NCBI GenBank assembly: GCA_004292855.1
Contig: RDXN01000047.1
Location: forward strand, 1 to 64,000
Reading direction: 5' to 3'
Length of the DNA stretch: 64,000 nt
Origin: Cytophagales bacterium
Lineage (GTDB): Bacteria; Bacteroidota; Bacteroidia; Cytophagales; Spirosomataceae
Position numbers and translations under genes: made by a program. Of this stretch, positions 26,034-35,136 are shown piece after piece; positions within the stretch are counted from its first letter, which is position 1, and each line of letters starts with the position of its first letter. The notes beneath the pieces were generated by a model. It saw only the letters and a list, made by a program, of their open reading frames with translations. It had not been told where the DNA came from and made no database searches.

Positions 26034-26540
26034 CTACTCCTTAAACCATCCCGCATACATCACATAATTATCAGCGGTTCGCATGAACACCTCGGCGGCT
26101 TCGGTGCTGACGAGTTTGAGCAATCGGGCGGGGTTGCCTGCATAGATGCTCCCCGGCGGCACCACCGTGTTTTGGGTGATGATGGCCCCGGCAGCGATGA
26201 TGCTTCCCGTGCCGATAACGGCCCCATCCATAATGATGGCCCCCATACCAATCAGAACCTTGTCTTCGACCGTGCAGCCATGCACCACAGCGTTGTGGGC
26301 AATGGATACGTAGTTGCCGATTGTCGTTTTAGTTTTCTGATACGTGCAGTGAATCACGGCCCCATCCTGAATATTCACACGGTCGCCGATGCGGATGCTG
26401 TTTACATCGCCCCGGACAACGGCGTTGAACCAGACCGTGCAGTCGCGGCCCATCACCACGTCGCCCACGATGGTGGCATTCTCGGCAAACCAGCAGTTTT
26501 CACCAAATTGAGGGGATATTCCCCGGACAGGTAAGATCAT
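26034..26540 (-). CDS. Gamma-carbonic-anhydrase-like hexapeptide protein
   Basis: 168 residues from MILPVRGISPQFG; the longer frame upstream only overlaps the next gene. Left-handed beta-helix hexapeptide repeats are obvious (GDVVMGRDCTVWFNAVVRGD). Metal-ligand histidines are His64, His82 and His87 (DGAVIHCTYQ, YVSIAHNAVVHGC), as in the CaiE/YrdA/gamma-CA family. It is coupled by ATGA overlap to the membrane protein gene upstream. Carbonic anhydrase activity is plausible; many relatives have none. Confidence 0.88.
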   Translation of the reverse strand: MILPVRGISPQFGENCWFAENATIVGDVVMGRDCTVWFNAVVRGDVNSIRIGDRVNIQDGAVIHCTYQKTKTTIGNYVSIAHNAVVHGCTVEDKVLIGMGAIIMDGAVIGTGSIIAAGAIITQNTVVPPGSIYAGNPARLLKLVSTEAAEVFMRTADNYVMYAGWFKE

Positions 26541-27394
26541 AAATACAAGGTGGTTAATTTTCCATACGTCGCACTCACAACGCCCAGGTTCCAAACTTTC
26601 AGCACAACCCGCGCCATCACAAACGCCTGTTGCACGACAAGCATAATCAGGATAGTTGGCCAGTTCGACATGGTAATCAGATCGTCGAACAAGAAGTACA
26701 GACCGAACAAGCCCGCCCCTACCAGAAGCAGCACCCAATAACGCCCAAACGTGGCTCGGAGGTTACCCCGAACCAGTTTGGCGGCCCGCCCGAACGCCCG
26801 AAACGCATTGGTCTCGTCTTCGCGGAACATGAGTACTTTGGCGTAGTCGCTAATGCACAGCACGAGTGTTGCCGCCAGCACAAATAGGCCGAAAAAGCCT
26901 GCACCTATCCCAAACAAGCCCCGTTCGGTGAGGGTGTCTTCCAACCCGACAATAACCAGTACCCCAATTACGAGCCAGATAAACCCCGCCGAGAACACAA
27001 ACAGAGCCGTTACGCCTAGCAATCTCAAAAAACGGCCAAAATAGGTGCTCGACGCCCGCCAGAAATCGACCATGCGAAAAGCTGGCCCGGGTTGTGCGAA
27101 CCAGTATAAAATCCCCCCCGCAAAAAACACGCTCAACAGCAAATAAGCCAAGCCCATCCAGCGACCCACCCGCAGCAGGGGCGAAATGGCTTTGTCGCTT
27201 TGGGCCATGAAATCGGAGTAAATCGTGTAATCGAAGCCTGCCAGCATCTGAAGCGGGGCCAGTGAGTCGCCATCCTCAGCCTTGAGCGTCGAGAACATCG
27301 GCAAGGCCACCAGCAAGCCCAGAACCAGCGTAGCTCCGTACAAAACGGCCAGCATCGGGCGAGATTTTAGTGTAATGGATAATGTATCTTTCAT
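26537..27394 (-). CDS. Integral membrane protein of unknown function
   Basis: A 285-residue protein with about six transmembrane segments, for example near residues 14-34, 88-108, 128-150, 160-182 and 218-238. An N-terminal MKDTLSITLKSRP cytoplasmic tail and a soluble loop at about 40-80 (APLQMLAGFDYTIYSDF) are visible. No enzymatic motif was recognised. It lies between the M1 peptidase (6 bases upstream) and the hexapeptide protein (4-base overlap), so it belongs to the same transcription unit. Confidence 0.75.
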   Translation of the reverse strand: MKDTLSITLKSRPMLAVLYGATLVLGLLVALPMFSTLKAEDGDSLAPLQMLAGFDYTIYSDFMAQSDKAISPLLRVGRWMGLAYLLLSVFFAGGILYWFAQPGPAFRMVDFWRASSTYFGRFLRLLGVTALFVFSAGFIWLVIGVLVIVGLEDTLTERGLFGIGAGFFGLFVLAATLVLCISDYAKVLMFREDETNAFRAFGRAAKLVRGNLRATFGRYWVLLLVGAGLFGLYFLFDDLITMSNWPTILIMLVVQQAFVMARVVLKVWNLGVVSATYGKLTTLYL

Positions 27395-27400
27395 GATATT

Positions 27401-29398
27401 CTAAAACAGCCACGCGAGTGCCTGCATCCAGTTTTGCGTCCAGAATAGCATCTTGGCCGAGAACTTAGCCGCTGGAGCCGACGAGGGATTCAGTGTCAGG
27501 CTGTTGTTATTCAGGTTTGTATCAATGTACAGCTTTTGTTTGGGGTCGATGGTGGCCCAGAGCACTTCAGCGTTCTGGTTGAGGGTGAAGGTTTGGCTAC
27601 GTGCTTTTCCGTCCCAAAACAACATCAGTTCCTTTCCATCCTCGAAATGCACCAGCACGTCGACTGGCATTTGCGCGTCGCCCCGACGCATAACCTGTAT
27701 GGTAGAGCGGAACGCTTTGCCTTGTCTGCGATTACGGATGCTGTACAGTTCGTAGTCGCACACCTTATCGCCGTAGAGTACCTGATCGAAAAACCAGTTG
27801 AAATCGGAGCCGTAGCGCAGGCCCGTGCGGGCGGGGGCAATCTCGTTCACAATGGCGATAAAATTATCGGCGTTGGGATGCCGGAATTGCCAACGCTGGA
27901 AGTACGTCCGCATAATTTCGTCCATCGTTTTGCGGCCCACCAGCCCTTCAAGCGTGCGTAGCCACGTAGCTGGTTTGGAGTACGTTAACGCACCGTAGTA
28001 GCCATCGGGCAGTTGCCAGGTATTGCCAAACGACGGGCCAATGGCGGGGTTGTCGAGCCGGACGTAGGTATCGCGCGAACTTTCCATGTCGCCCATTCTG
28101 AAACCAAACAAATCAACCTGCGACGATTTTGGGCCGTAGGTCTCGTCCATAATCCGGCCCTCAAAATACTGGTTGAAGCCTTCATCGAGCCAGGCCTCTT
28201 CAAATTCGTTGCTGGCTAATAACTGCATAAAGTACTGATGACCAAACTCATGCACCGTGACGATCTCGGCAAAACGCGCACCATCGGGCAGGCCCCAACT
28301 CGTGCCCGCTGTGATGAATGTGGGATACTCCATCCCCGCCGACCCAGACCCGTGCAGGGGTGGGTCCACAATGGTCAGCGTTGCGTACGGATACCGCCCC
28401 AACACCCGATGAAAATAACTTAGCGCGGCTTTGGCTGCATACAAATGTCGGTCGGCCTGTGCGCGGTGTTCGGGTTGCATGAGCAGGCGGATGTTCACAT
28501 TGCCGCCCCCCGGCCTGGCGTGGCCCGGCCGCGTCCAAACGTCATCCACGACCTCGTAACGGGGTGAAGCCGTCCAGGCAAAATCGACCACATCGTTAGC
28601 CTGCCAGCGTTCGGTTTTGGTGTTGGCCTTGGCTGATTTGGTCGTGCCAAGCAATTGCCCTGTAGCCCCGGTCACATACTCGGTGGGGGTGGTGATACGA
28701 ACGTCGTAGGTGCCAAAATCGGCGTAGAACTCCGAGTGGGCGTGAAATTGGTGGCAGTTCCAGCGACCACGCGGCCCAGTTTGGTAGCGGGTTCCGGGTG
28801 TCTCATACACGCCGATTTTCGGGAACCATTGCCCCACCAGAAAATAGTCGCGGCTGAACCCCGTACGGGCAAAAATGCGGGGCAATTTGGCCCGAAACGC
28901 CATGTCGATAGCCACCGTTTCGCCGGGTCGGATGGGCGTTTGAAGCGGTATTCGCACTACCGTCCGGTCGTCGCGATTTTGGCGGTCCGTCGCACGGTCG
29001 TCGGGTTGGATAAACTGTGCCTTGTTGGTTAGGTTTTCAGAGGTTCCGGCTCCGTTGTCGTGGGTGAGCCGGGTGGAGAGCAGGTCTATGCTCCCCCAGG
29101 CCAGTTTGTCGTCTTTGTCGATGTATTGCCCCCGCAACTGCCCCCCCGACTCGCGCATAAACGTCGATTTTTCGTCACGAAACGCATTCAGGTACAAGTG
29201 AAATTGTAGCTCGGTGATGGGGTCGTTGGAGGTATTTCGCCAGCGTAAGGTTTGGCGTCCGGTCAGGCGTTTGGTGGCCGGGTCGAGCGCGACATCGATC
29301 TCGTAGTTGGCAATGCGCGGACTCAGCGCGGGTTTTAATCCCGTCGGATTAAAGGCGAGGGCCGGAACGCTTAGGAGAAGTAGCAACAGATGCTTCAT
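27401..29398 (-). CDS. Secreted M1-family zinc aminopeptidase
   Basis: About 665 residues, starting at the ATG followed by a clean signal peptide (MKHLLLLLLSVPALA). Gluzincin motifs are present: HEFGH with zinc histidines 383 and 387 and Glu384, the second-ligand Glu406 in EAWLDEGFN, and a GAMEN-like GSAGMEYPT near 353. The N-terminal beta domain (RQTLRWRNTSNDPITELQFHLY) is typical of M1. It probably trims peptides in the periplasm. It sits downstream of the MoxR/Bat-like genes with a 21-base gap. Confidence 0.92.
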   Translation of the reverse strand: MKHLLLLLLSVPALAFNPTGLKPALSPRIANYEIDVALDPATKRLTGRQTLRWRNTSNDPITELQFHLYLNAFRDEKSTFMRESGGQLRGQYIDKDDKLAWGSIDLLSTRLTHDNGAGTSENLTNKAQFIQPDDRATDRQNRDDRTVVRIPLQTPIRPGETVAIDMAFRAKLPRIFARTGFSRDYFLVGQWFPKIGVYETPGTRYQTGPRGRWNCHQFHAHSEFYADFGTYDVRITTPTEYVTGATGQLLGTTKSAKANTKTERWQANDVVDFAWTASPRYEVVDDVWTRPGHARPGGGNVNIRLLMQPEHRAQADRHLYAAKAALSYFHRVLGRYPYATLTIVDPPLHGSGSAGMEYPTFITAGTSWGLPDGARFAEIVTVHEFGHQYFMQLLASNEFEEAWLDEGFNQYFEGRIMDETYGPKSSQVDLFGFRMGDMESSRDTYVRLDNPAIGPSFGNTWQLPDGYYGALTYSKPATWLRTLEGLVGRKTMDEIMRTYFQRWQFRHPNADNFIAIVNEIAPARTGLRYGSDFNWFFDQVLYGDKVCDYELYSIRNRRQGKAFRSTIQVMRRGDAQMPVDVLVHFEDGKELMLFWDGKARSQTFTLNQNAEVLWATIDPKQKLYIDTNLNNNSLTLNPSSAPAAKFSAKMLFWTQNWMQALAWLF

Positions 29399-29419
29399 GG
29401 CGTCCAAGTTAGTGGATTT

Positions 29420-30946
29420 CTACAACTTTGGTTCGATCCAGAGAGCGGTTAAACAAACTAGAATCAGGGTTAGCCAAAGCCAGTCGGGTAGGCGGCTCTC
29501 GTGGGTGAGCACGGGGCGGATGGTGGTGGTTTGGTAGCGATTGTGCGCCCGTACCCAGGTCGCCATGCGCTCGTGCGGGGCCGCGAGGCTATCGTCTACG
29601 AACACCTCTACCGAGTCGGTTAAGGTTTGCCAGCCGGGGTTCGGAAACCGAATGCGGGAAGCCGGGGGGCGGGGACCATCAGAACGGATTTCGTGACGCA
29701 AACCCGCCACAACAGGGGCATCGACCAATATATTATTTTCCTGCACGGGCTGGAGTTTAGCCAGAATCGCGTTCCAGATGCGGGCATAGGCCAGGCTATC
29801 GCCACTCAGTTTGAGCGGGAACGTTTCGGTAAACAGGCTCACCCCCACCCGACCGCCAACCGTTTGCACCGCCATCGGATACCCCCGAACAGCCACCTGA
29901 TTCAAACTTGAACCAAACCGGAACGGTAATGCGGTTAGGTCGTTCATTGCGGGCACGGTAGCCTCGTTGCTCACGCGCTCGAACCGCCAGTTCGTGCCCA
30001 ACGCCCGATTCAGAAGGGCGGCTTCGGCGGGTGGGTTAGTCATCCCCAAAACTAGAACGGATTTACCCTCGGTTAGGGAGTTCCGAACAAGCGACTGACC
30101 CACCAAACCCGGCTCCGTAACAATCAAATCGGGCATTTCTGGCTTCAGGGGATTCGTTTTTCCGGCTGCGTTGATTTGTACGTTGGCCTCGATTCCGGTA
30201 GAGAGTTGACTACTCAACTCCACCCGGTTTCCCTGCCGACCAAGCCAATCGGCCAGGGTTTTAGTCTCGAAATCGGGCGTACTGAGCAGAAACCGAATAG
30301 TCAACGGGCGAGTGTTTCGGGCAAAAAACCGGACCGTATCCAGCGGTTCGTCATCGAGCCAGAGCGTGGTTTGGGTACGTCCACGAGCCGGGGCCGCAAA
30401 CCGCAACGCAAACAACTGCCGACTGGGCCGTAACCAAACGCTGTCGAGGGTTTGATTTCCGAAACGAACGGACAATTTTTGCCGCTGCGGGGTGCTGATA
30501 GCTCCGCGAATCTGTTGCTCCTCTCCCACCCGCACAATGCCTTTCCAGCGCAGATTTTGAGCCTTTTGCGGCTCCTCAAACGGCAACCAGCGCACGGCCT
30601 GCCGACTCATGTGGGCCAATAAATCGGGCGGCACTTGCTGCCCCAACACGGTCACCGAATCGAGCGTTTGTAGTTGAATATTGGTAGCAGAAACCCGTTT
30701 TGCCAACCGCAAACTGTCTTGCACTTGCCGAGCGACCGATTGGGGCACCTCGTCGCTCACCAACAGGGCGTGGGTAGCCGTGTTGCGGCTTGTCCAGATT
30801 GGTTGCCACACAAAACCCGCCAACATCAGCCACAACAGCGCGTTCAGACCTGCCCGCACCTTCATTCGGCCCACCGAGCGGGGCCGGTTGCGGAACAGAA
30901 GTACGATTTGGAGAAGGGCAAGTAGGACGAGGAGGGCGTAGTTCAT
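29420..30946 (-). CDS. Membrane-anchored protein of the MoxR/Bat-like operon
   Basis: About 508 residues from MNYALLVLLALLQ; the longer upstream frame only overlaps the DUF4175-like gene. Two transmembrane helices at the N terminus and one at the C terminus (LPDWLWLTLILVCLTALWI) bracket a large periplasmic region. The central LLSTPDFETKTLADWLGRQ and PDLIVTEPGL segments resemble the amidotransferase-like domain seen in similar proteins of MoxR-DUF58-BatA clusters, but no catalytic triad is visible. Likely part of a cell-envelope complex; exact role unknown. Confidence 0.7.
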   Translation of the reverse strand: MNYALLVLLALLQIVLLFRNRPRSVGRMKVRAGLNALLWLMLAGFVWQPIWTSRNTATHALLVSDEVPQSVARQVQDSLRLAKRVSATNIQLQTLDSVTVLGQQVPPDLLAHMSRQAVRWLPFEEPQKAQNLRWKGIVRVGEEQQIRGAISTPQRQKLSVRFGNQTLDSVWLRPSRQLFALRFAAPARGRTQTTLWLDDEPLDTVRFFARNTRPLTIRFLLSTPDFETKTLADWLGRQGNRVELSSQLSTGIEANVQINAAGKTNPLKPEMPDLIVTEPGLVGQSLVRNSLTEGKSVLVLGMTNPPAEAALLNRALGTNWRFERVSNEATVPAMNDLTALPFRFGSSLNQVAVRGYPMAVQTVGGRVGVSLFTETFPLKLSGDSLAYARIWNAILAKLQPVQENNILVDAPVVAGLRHEIRSDGPRPPASRIRFPNPGWQTLTDSVEVFVDDSLAAPHERMATWVRAHNRYQTTTIRPVLTHESRLPDWLWLTLILVCLTALWIEPKL

Positions 30947-30960
30947 TTTGTGTTGTTCTA

Positions 30961-33234
30961 CTATCTTATTGCGCCCCAAAACGCCCGCTCCAACGCCCGA
31001 TTGCCTTTGAACGAGGCAGACGTTGGGCGTTCCCAATCACCCATGAGCCGGTACAGATTCGTTTTCACTTGCTCGCGTTGCGGCAGGGTCAGTCCCTGCC
31101 CCGACGCCAGCGTTTGCAACGGCCCTAACACCGACCAATTGGGCAGGCCCGTTCCCGATGGGCGGGTGAGCAGGGCCGCGCCCAGTTGCTGCACGGGCAA
31201 CCGTTGGGTGGTGGTCAGGCGGGGTTGATCGAGCAGGCCAAGCACTTCGGCAAGCAGGCGGTTCAATTGGGCGTCGGTGTAGCTGCGCGACTGCGCGAAG
31301 CGGGTAGTCGTGTTTTTACGCTCGCCGGTCAGGCGGGTTTCGGCTTCTTTGATGGGGGGCGGATCAAGGCCCGTTTTTTTGGCGTAAGCGCGAGCTTTTT
31401 GTTGGGCGGTTTTCAGGTATTCTAGGGCTTGTCGCTCAAACGGGAGGGCTTTTTCGGGTTCGTAGAGCCGCAAATGCAACTCCGACTGCCACATCTGCTC
31501 CAAAGCCATTTTCAGCAGCGAGCGCGTCGATTGTTCGTAAAATGTGTTGGTTTCAGCGTTATCGTGAGCATGAACGTATTGCTCCATCAGGGCCGCCAGC
31601 GGGTCTTGTTCCTCGCCGGACTTTGCCGTTTCACCGTGCCCGTGCCCCCCATGACCCGTCTGCTTTTGCTCTGCGTTCCCTTCGGCCTTCTGCATCTTCT
31701 CGGCCATTTTGTAGGCAAACGTCCGGGGCGATTCGTTGGCGGCTTTATCCTGCTCGGTGTCGTGCTTGTGCATGTACCCGTCGAGCATGTGAGCGTCGTT
31801 CGTGGCCAGCGGGTCGTGCCCACCAATCGAATTCTCAAACTCTTCACCCAGATATTGGCCGTATTTCAGACGTAATACCTTCTGATCGAAGCCGATTTCA
31901 TTGGAGAAGCTGTTGAACGTTTCCTTGAGAATTTTCCCACGTTTGGCAATCAACTTCTCCGTGTCGATAATGATCTGCCGTTGCGACCGGAAGTATTCGG
32001 GCATGATGTTCACGGCCATCGTTGCCAGTTGACTTTCGTCGGCTTTGGTGGTGTCGCGGTAGACCACGAAATAGGTGTCGGACTTGGTAAAATTCGGTTC
32101 CGGTTGGCGGTTGTCGAGAGCCGCCCAATAGTAGTAGAGTTCGTCGCCGGGGGCGAAGTCGAGTGCTTTTAGGTCGAGTGTTTTATTTAATCGAGCATCG
32201 CTAAAGTTATTCGGACTGAGCGGCATACGAACTTCTCGAAACTTAACGTTCTCTCCCGACCCTCGCGCCAGAGTAGCCACAATGAATGCCTGTTGCACCC
32301 GAAAATCGTCGGAAATACGGGCCGAGACGGTCAATTGTTTGGAGTCGTTCAGTTTGTGGTATCGGTACAGATTCTTGTCGGCAGGTTCAATTTTCGGGGC
32401 AAGGTCGGGCTGGGCTTCGAGCCGGTAAAACGTTGACTGATAAACGAGTGAGTCGCGCCCGTTGCCCGGATTACGCCAGTACGCCCGGATGGAGTATAGC
32501 CCCGAATTCAGTAGCCGGTCGGCGTAGGTAAACGCTCCGTTTGCGGCCCGAAACGGCAATTCCTCAGCCCGGCTGTTGGTAAGCCGCACCCGCAAGTTGC
32601 GGCTGTCCGAAAACTGAACTGTCCAACCCAACTGCGACCCCACCAGAGCCGCCACGTTGAGGTCGGTTGTTTGGCGCACGGGCAAGCCCGAATACCCCGG
32701 CGGCTCCACCCGCACCCGTGCCGACTCGAAGCGGGGAGGCCGGGGCGGCTCTGGTGGGGTATGCTCTGTTGCACGCAAAACGGTGGTCGCGGAGGGGCGG
32801 GGGTCGGTGCCCGCCTGCACATACGGGAGGGCAAATGCGATGCTCAGGCTCCCAACCAGCACGAGCGCGTACGGCCATAAGTTGGCGGGCCAAACCGTCG
32901 GCACAGACGCGTTTATTAGCCGGTCGGTGAGTCGGTCAAGCTGGAGTTGTTCGGCTATATTGAGCGCGGATTTGTCGAGCAGAGGCAGGCTGTACTCGGC
33001 GTCACCCACGGTTTGATGGATCAGGGCTACGGCTGCCGGTCGGCGGGGGCGGTGCGCGTTGCCCAAGAGTAGCCCCAGCATGAAACCCGTTGCGCCAACT
33101 AACACCGCCCATGCAACGTCCAGCCCCAAACCACGCCCCAGCACATACCCCGACAGGCCCAACAAAACCCCTTTTAGCAGGGCGTTGAGGTATAGTTGGT
33201 TCCGAACCGACGATATGAATCTTTGTGGGTTCAT
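30961..33234 (-). CDS. DUF4175-like membrane protein
   Basis: A 757-residue protein with two pairs of N-terminal transmembrane helices (about 17-60 and 120-140), an Ig-like periplasmic part (about 165-280) and a long charged helical part (about 400-700) containing a His-rich stretch near TGHGGHGHGETAK. This is the layout of DUF4175-type proteins encoded with MoxR and BatA genes. It is separated by 3 bases from BatA upstream and 14 from the next gene. It may serve as the scaffold of the envelope complex assembled by MoxR. Confidence 0.72.
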   Translation of the reverse strand: MNPQRFISSVRNQLYLNALLKGVLLGLSGYVLGRGLGLDVAWAVLVGATGFMLGLLLGNAHRPRRPAAVALIHQTVGDAEYSLPLLDKSALNIAEQLQLDRLTDRLINASVPTVWPANLWPYALVLVGSLSIAFALPYVQAGTDPRPSATTVLRATEHTPPEPPRPPRFESARVRVEPPGYSGLPVRQTTDLNVAALVGSQLGWTVQFSDSRNLRVRLTNSRAEELPFRAANGAFTYADRLLNSGLYSIRAYWRNPGNGRDSLVYQSTFYRLEAQPDLAPKIEPADKNLYRYHKLNDSKQLTVSARISDDFRVQQAFIVATLARGSGENVKFREVRMPLSPNNFSDARLNKTLDLKALDFAPGDELYYYWAALDNRQPEPNFTKSDTYFVVYRDTTKADESQLATMAVNIMPEYFRSQRQIIIDTEKLIAKRGKILKETFNSFSNEIGFDQKVLRLKYGQYLGEEFENSIGGHDPLATNDAHMLDGYMHKHDTEQDKAANESPRTFAYKMAEKMQKAEGNAEQKQTGHGGHGHGETAKSGEEQDPLAALMEQYVHAHDNAETNTFYEQSTRSLLKMALEQMWQSELHLRLYEPEKALPFERQALEYLKTAQQKARAYAKKTGLDPPPIKEAETRLTGERKNTTTRFAQSRSYTDAQLNRLLAEVLGLLDQPRLTTTQRLPVQQLGAALLTRPSGTGLPNWSVLGPLQTLASGQGLTLPQREQVKTNLYRLMGDWERPTSASFKGNRALERAFWGAIR

Positions 33235-33237
33235 TGT

Positions 33238-34326
33238 CTATTTCTTCCGTAAAGCTAACCACCGTTCGGCACCCACAACCAGCAATAGGGCCATCAACAG
33301 CCAATTTTGTTCGGTAGTGCGGCTCCGTTCTGTCTCCCCTGTTGTTTCGTCTTTTGTCTGCACAAAAACGTCGATTAGCTCTTGTCCGCTTAACGCCGGT
33401 TGGGGTGGGTTGAGTTTGTAGAACGCCAGCAATTGTCCGCCCAACCATTCGGGTAGTTGTCCATTGGCAACCAGCTCAGAGGTTTGGGGGGTCAACGTAT
33501 CTGCCGTAAAAACCACGTTCTGGACTATTTGCGGGGGCATTCCCGCACCCGAAACCACATAGAGTGTTGATTTGTGAGGCTCCTGCGTGGGCGGTTGATC
33601 CGTCAGCACCCAGTCGGGCTGGGTGTTAGAATTCCTGTCATCAAGTATAGTCAGTTGGAGGGCATAAACGGCTGTCAAGGCGCGCAAGGCAGCCAAAACA
33701 GTCTTTTGCTCGGCAGGGTTTCGGTACGACAACCGAACGTTCAGGGGCTTCTTCAACTGGGCAAATCGTTGGGTTAAGGCCTGCTCATCACGAGAAGGAA
33801 TTGGGACCATTGTCGTGTGCAGGCTGAATCGTTGCGGCACCGAAATCTGAGGCACGTCGGCCAACGAGGCATCGTTGCGCACGTACAGATGAAGCAGCAC
33901 GCCGGGGCCACGAAGCGAGTCGATGGTGGCTTGCAACCGGAGAGGGTTAACTGAGCCGAGCGTGGGCAAACGCACCACCGTTTCGGCTCGTTTTTCGGCC
34001 TGCTCCAACTCGAACCGGAATGAGCGTGTTACGAGCGAGTCGGCCACAACCAGATGCACGGGTCGGATATTCTTGGGGTCGTTTGGATCGTTCCACACAG
34101 GTTGCGCCAGTAGCAGCGACAACAGCGCGATGACCAAACAGCGAATGGCCAGCAACAACCAATCATCAAATTGCAGGCCCCGCCGTTGTTGCTCACTTGC
34201 CTCGCGGAGCCACTGCATAGCCGCCCACGGCAGCGGTTGACCCCGTTTCTGATGCCACAGGTGAATAATCACCGGGATAGCCACGGCCAACAGACCCCAA
34301 AGGAAGGCAGGTTGCAAAAAGGTCAT
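33238..34326 (-). CDS. BatA-type N-terminal-domain membrane protein
   Basis: A 362-residue protein. Residues 1-80 form the aerotolerance-regulator N-terminal domain (PF07584 type): FLQPAFLWGLLAVAIPVIIH and LPWAAMQWL, with a second helix at 60-78. A C-terminal helix lies at about 340-358. The middle region lacks a clear von Willebrand MIDAS (DxSxS), so it is not a full BatA. Its ATG overlaps the stop codon of the broken RES toxin, so the toxin-antitoxin module sits immediately upstream inside this operon. Confidence 0.82.
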   Translation of the reverse strand: MTFLQPAFLWGLLAVAIPVIIHLWHQKRGQPLPWAAMQWLREASEQQRRGLQFDDWLLLAIRCLVIALLSLLLAQPVWNDPNDPKNIRPVHLVVADSLVTRSFRFELEQAEKRAETVVRLPTLGSVNPLRLQATIDSLRGPGVLLHLYVRNDASLADVPQISVPQRFSLHTTMVPIPSRDEQALTQRFAQLKKPLNVRLSYRNPAEQKTVLAALRALTAVYALQLTILDDRNSNTQPDWVLTDQPPTQEPHKSTLYVVSGAGMPPQIVQNVVFTADTLTPQTSELVANGQLPEWLGGQLLAFYKLNPPQPALSGQELIDVFVQTKDETTGETERSRTTEQNWLLMALLLVVGAERWLALRKK

Positions 34327-34644
34327 AAGGTGGTTCCTTTCACAACACGCATATCAACCCGAAATGGCGCGTTTTCGACCATCCGTACATCAGCCCCAAA
34401 CGCAGGATGCAACGTATGAATCAGGTAATTACTAGAACGGCTTACGATGGATGAAGGCACCTGCACCGTTAACATATCGGGTTTTTGTAGCCAATGGGCC
34501 AAATACGTTTGGTCAGTTTCATAGGACGTGCTTTCGGGCCAGTCGTCGGGTAGATCCATTAAGGCGACCACCCGCCCGACGCGCACCTTCGGCAGAGAGC
34601 GGGTCGTTGCTGTACGTACGTTTGCAAAGTCGATAAACCAACAT
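34323..34644 (-). pseudogene. RES-domain toxin with internal deletion and frameshift
   Basis: Downstream of the Xre antitoxin, a frame starts at ATG 34644 with MLVYRLCKRTYSNDPLSAEG and then ARRAGGR, a typical RES N terminus. It runs out of family similarity after about 27 residues and stops at 34519-34521. The C-terminal half of RES (ALMDLPDDWP, VPSSIVSRSSNYLIHTLHP, FRVDMR) continues in a different frame to 34323. Roughly 45 central residues, including the conserved WN..G..YTA region that contributes to the NAD-degrading active site, are missing. The gene is therefore probably inactive. The junction lies near 34560-34590. Confidence 0.82.
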
Positions 34645-34657
34645 ACGGCGTTTTAAA

Positions 34658-35080
34658 TCAGGAGTAAACGCCATGCTCAATACGAGTCAGTACATCATCG
34701 ACCAGGCCAAAACCGCTGATGGTGTTCAGTAGTTGGAGGAGGGCCTGCCCATTTAACTCGCGCAAGGGATAACGTAACCAGTTAGCGAGCGCGTCGGCAC
34801 GGTCATCGAATACCTCAAGACCATGAGCGGTCAGATTTTCCAATAACAACAGCCGCTCCGACGACAGATTGTCCAATCGCCCTTCGCGCCGGAGCCGATG
34901 CAGCGTCCGCTCCGCGATTTGCAGAATCTGAGCCATCTCTTTTAACGAAAGCCCCAACAGAGCGGTTAATTGATCGACCCGTTGTGCGCCAACACCTTGC
35001 CGGGCCTGTTCTATGATCGAGAAGGCCGTAAAACGCTGGGGTTGATACGAAGTTTTTGCTGCTATCGCCATGTCGTCCAT
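34658..35080 (-). CDS. Xre/MbcA/ParS-type antitoxin (DUF2384)
   Basis: 140 residues if started at 35080; 35071 is equally plausible. The N-terminal half has an Xre-like helix-turn-helix (LLGLSLKEMAQILQIAERTLHRLRREGRL). The C-terminal DUF2384 toxin-binding domain shows ALANWLRYPLRELNGQALLQLL and ends GVYS. Such proteins neutralise RES toxins and repress their own promoter. The partner RES gene starts 13 bases downstream but is broken. A minus-7 element sits just upstream, giving the module its own promoter inside the MoxR/Bat operon. Confidence 0.88.
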   Translation of the reverse strand: MDDMAIAAKTSYQPQRFTAFSIIEQARQGVGAQRVDQLTALLGLSLKEMAQILQIAERTLHRLRREGRLDNLSSERLLLLENLTAHGLEVFDDRADALANWLRYPLRELNGQALLQLLNTISGFGLVDDVLTRIEHGVYS

Positions 35081-35090
35081 TCTGATTGAG

Positions 35091-35098
35091 CAAATATA
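35091..35098 (-). promoter_or_regulatory. Minus-7 element of the antitoxin promoter
   Basis: On the minus strand the sequence reads TATATTTG, matching TAnnTTTG, 10 bases before the ATG at 35080. A TTTTTG lies upstream at a longer than ideal spacing. Confidence 0.5.
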
Positions 35099-35136
35099 AC
35101 TGTTTTTTGTCAGTAGCACATCTGCAAAAAGGCAGT

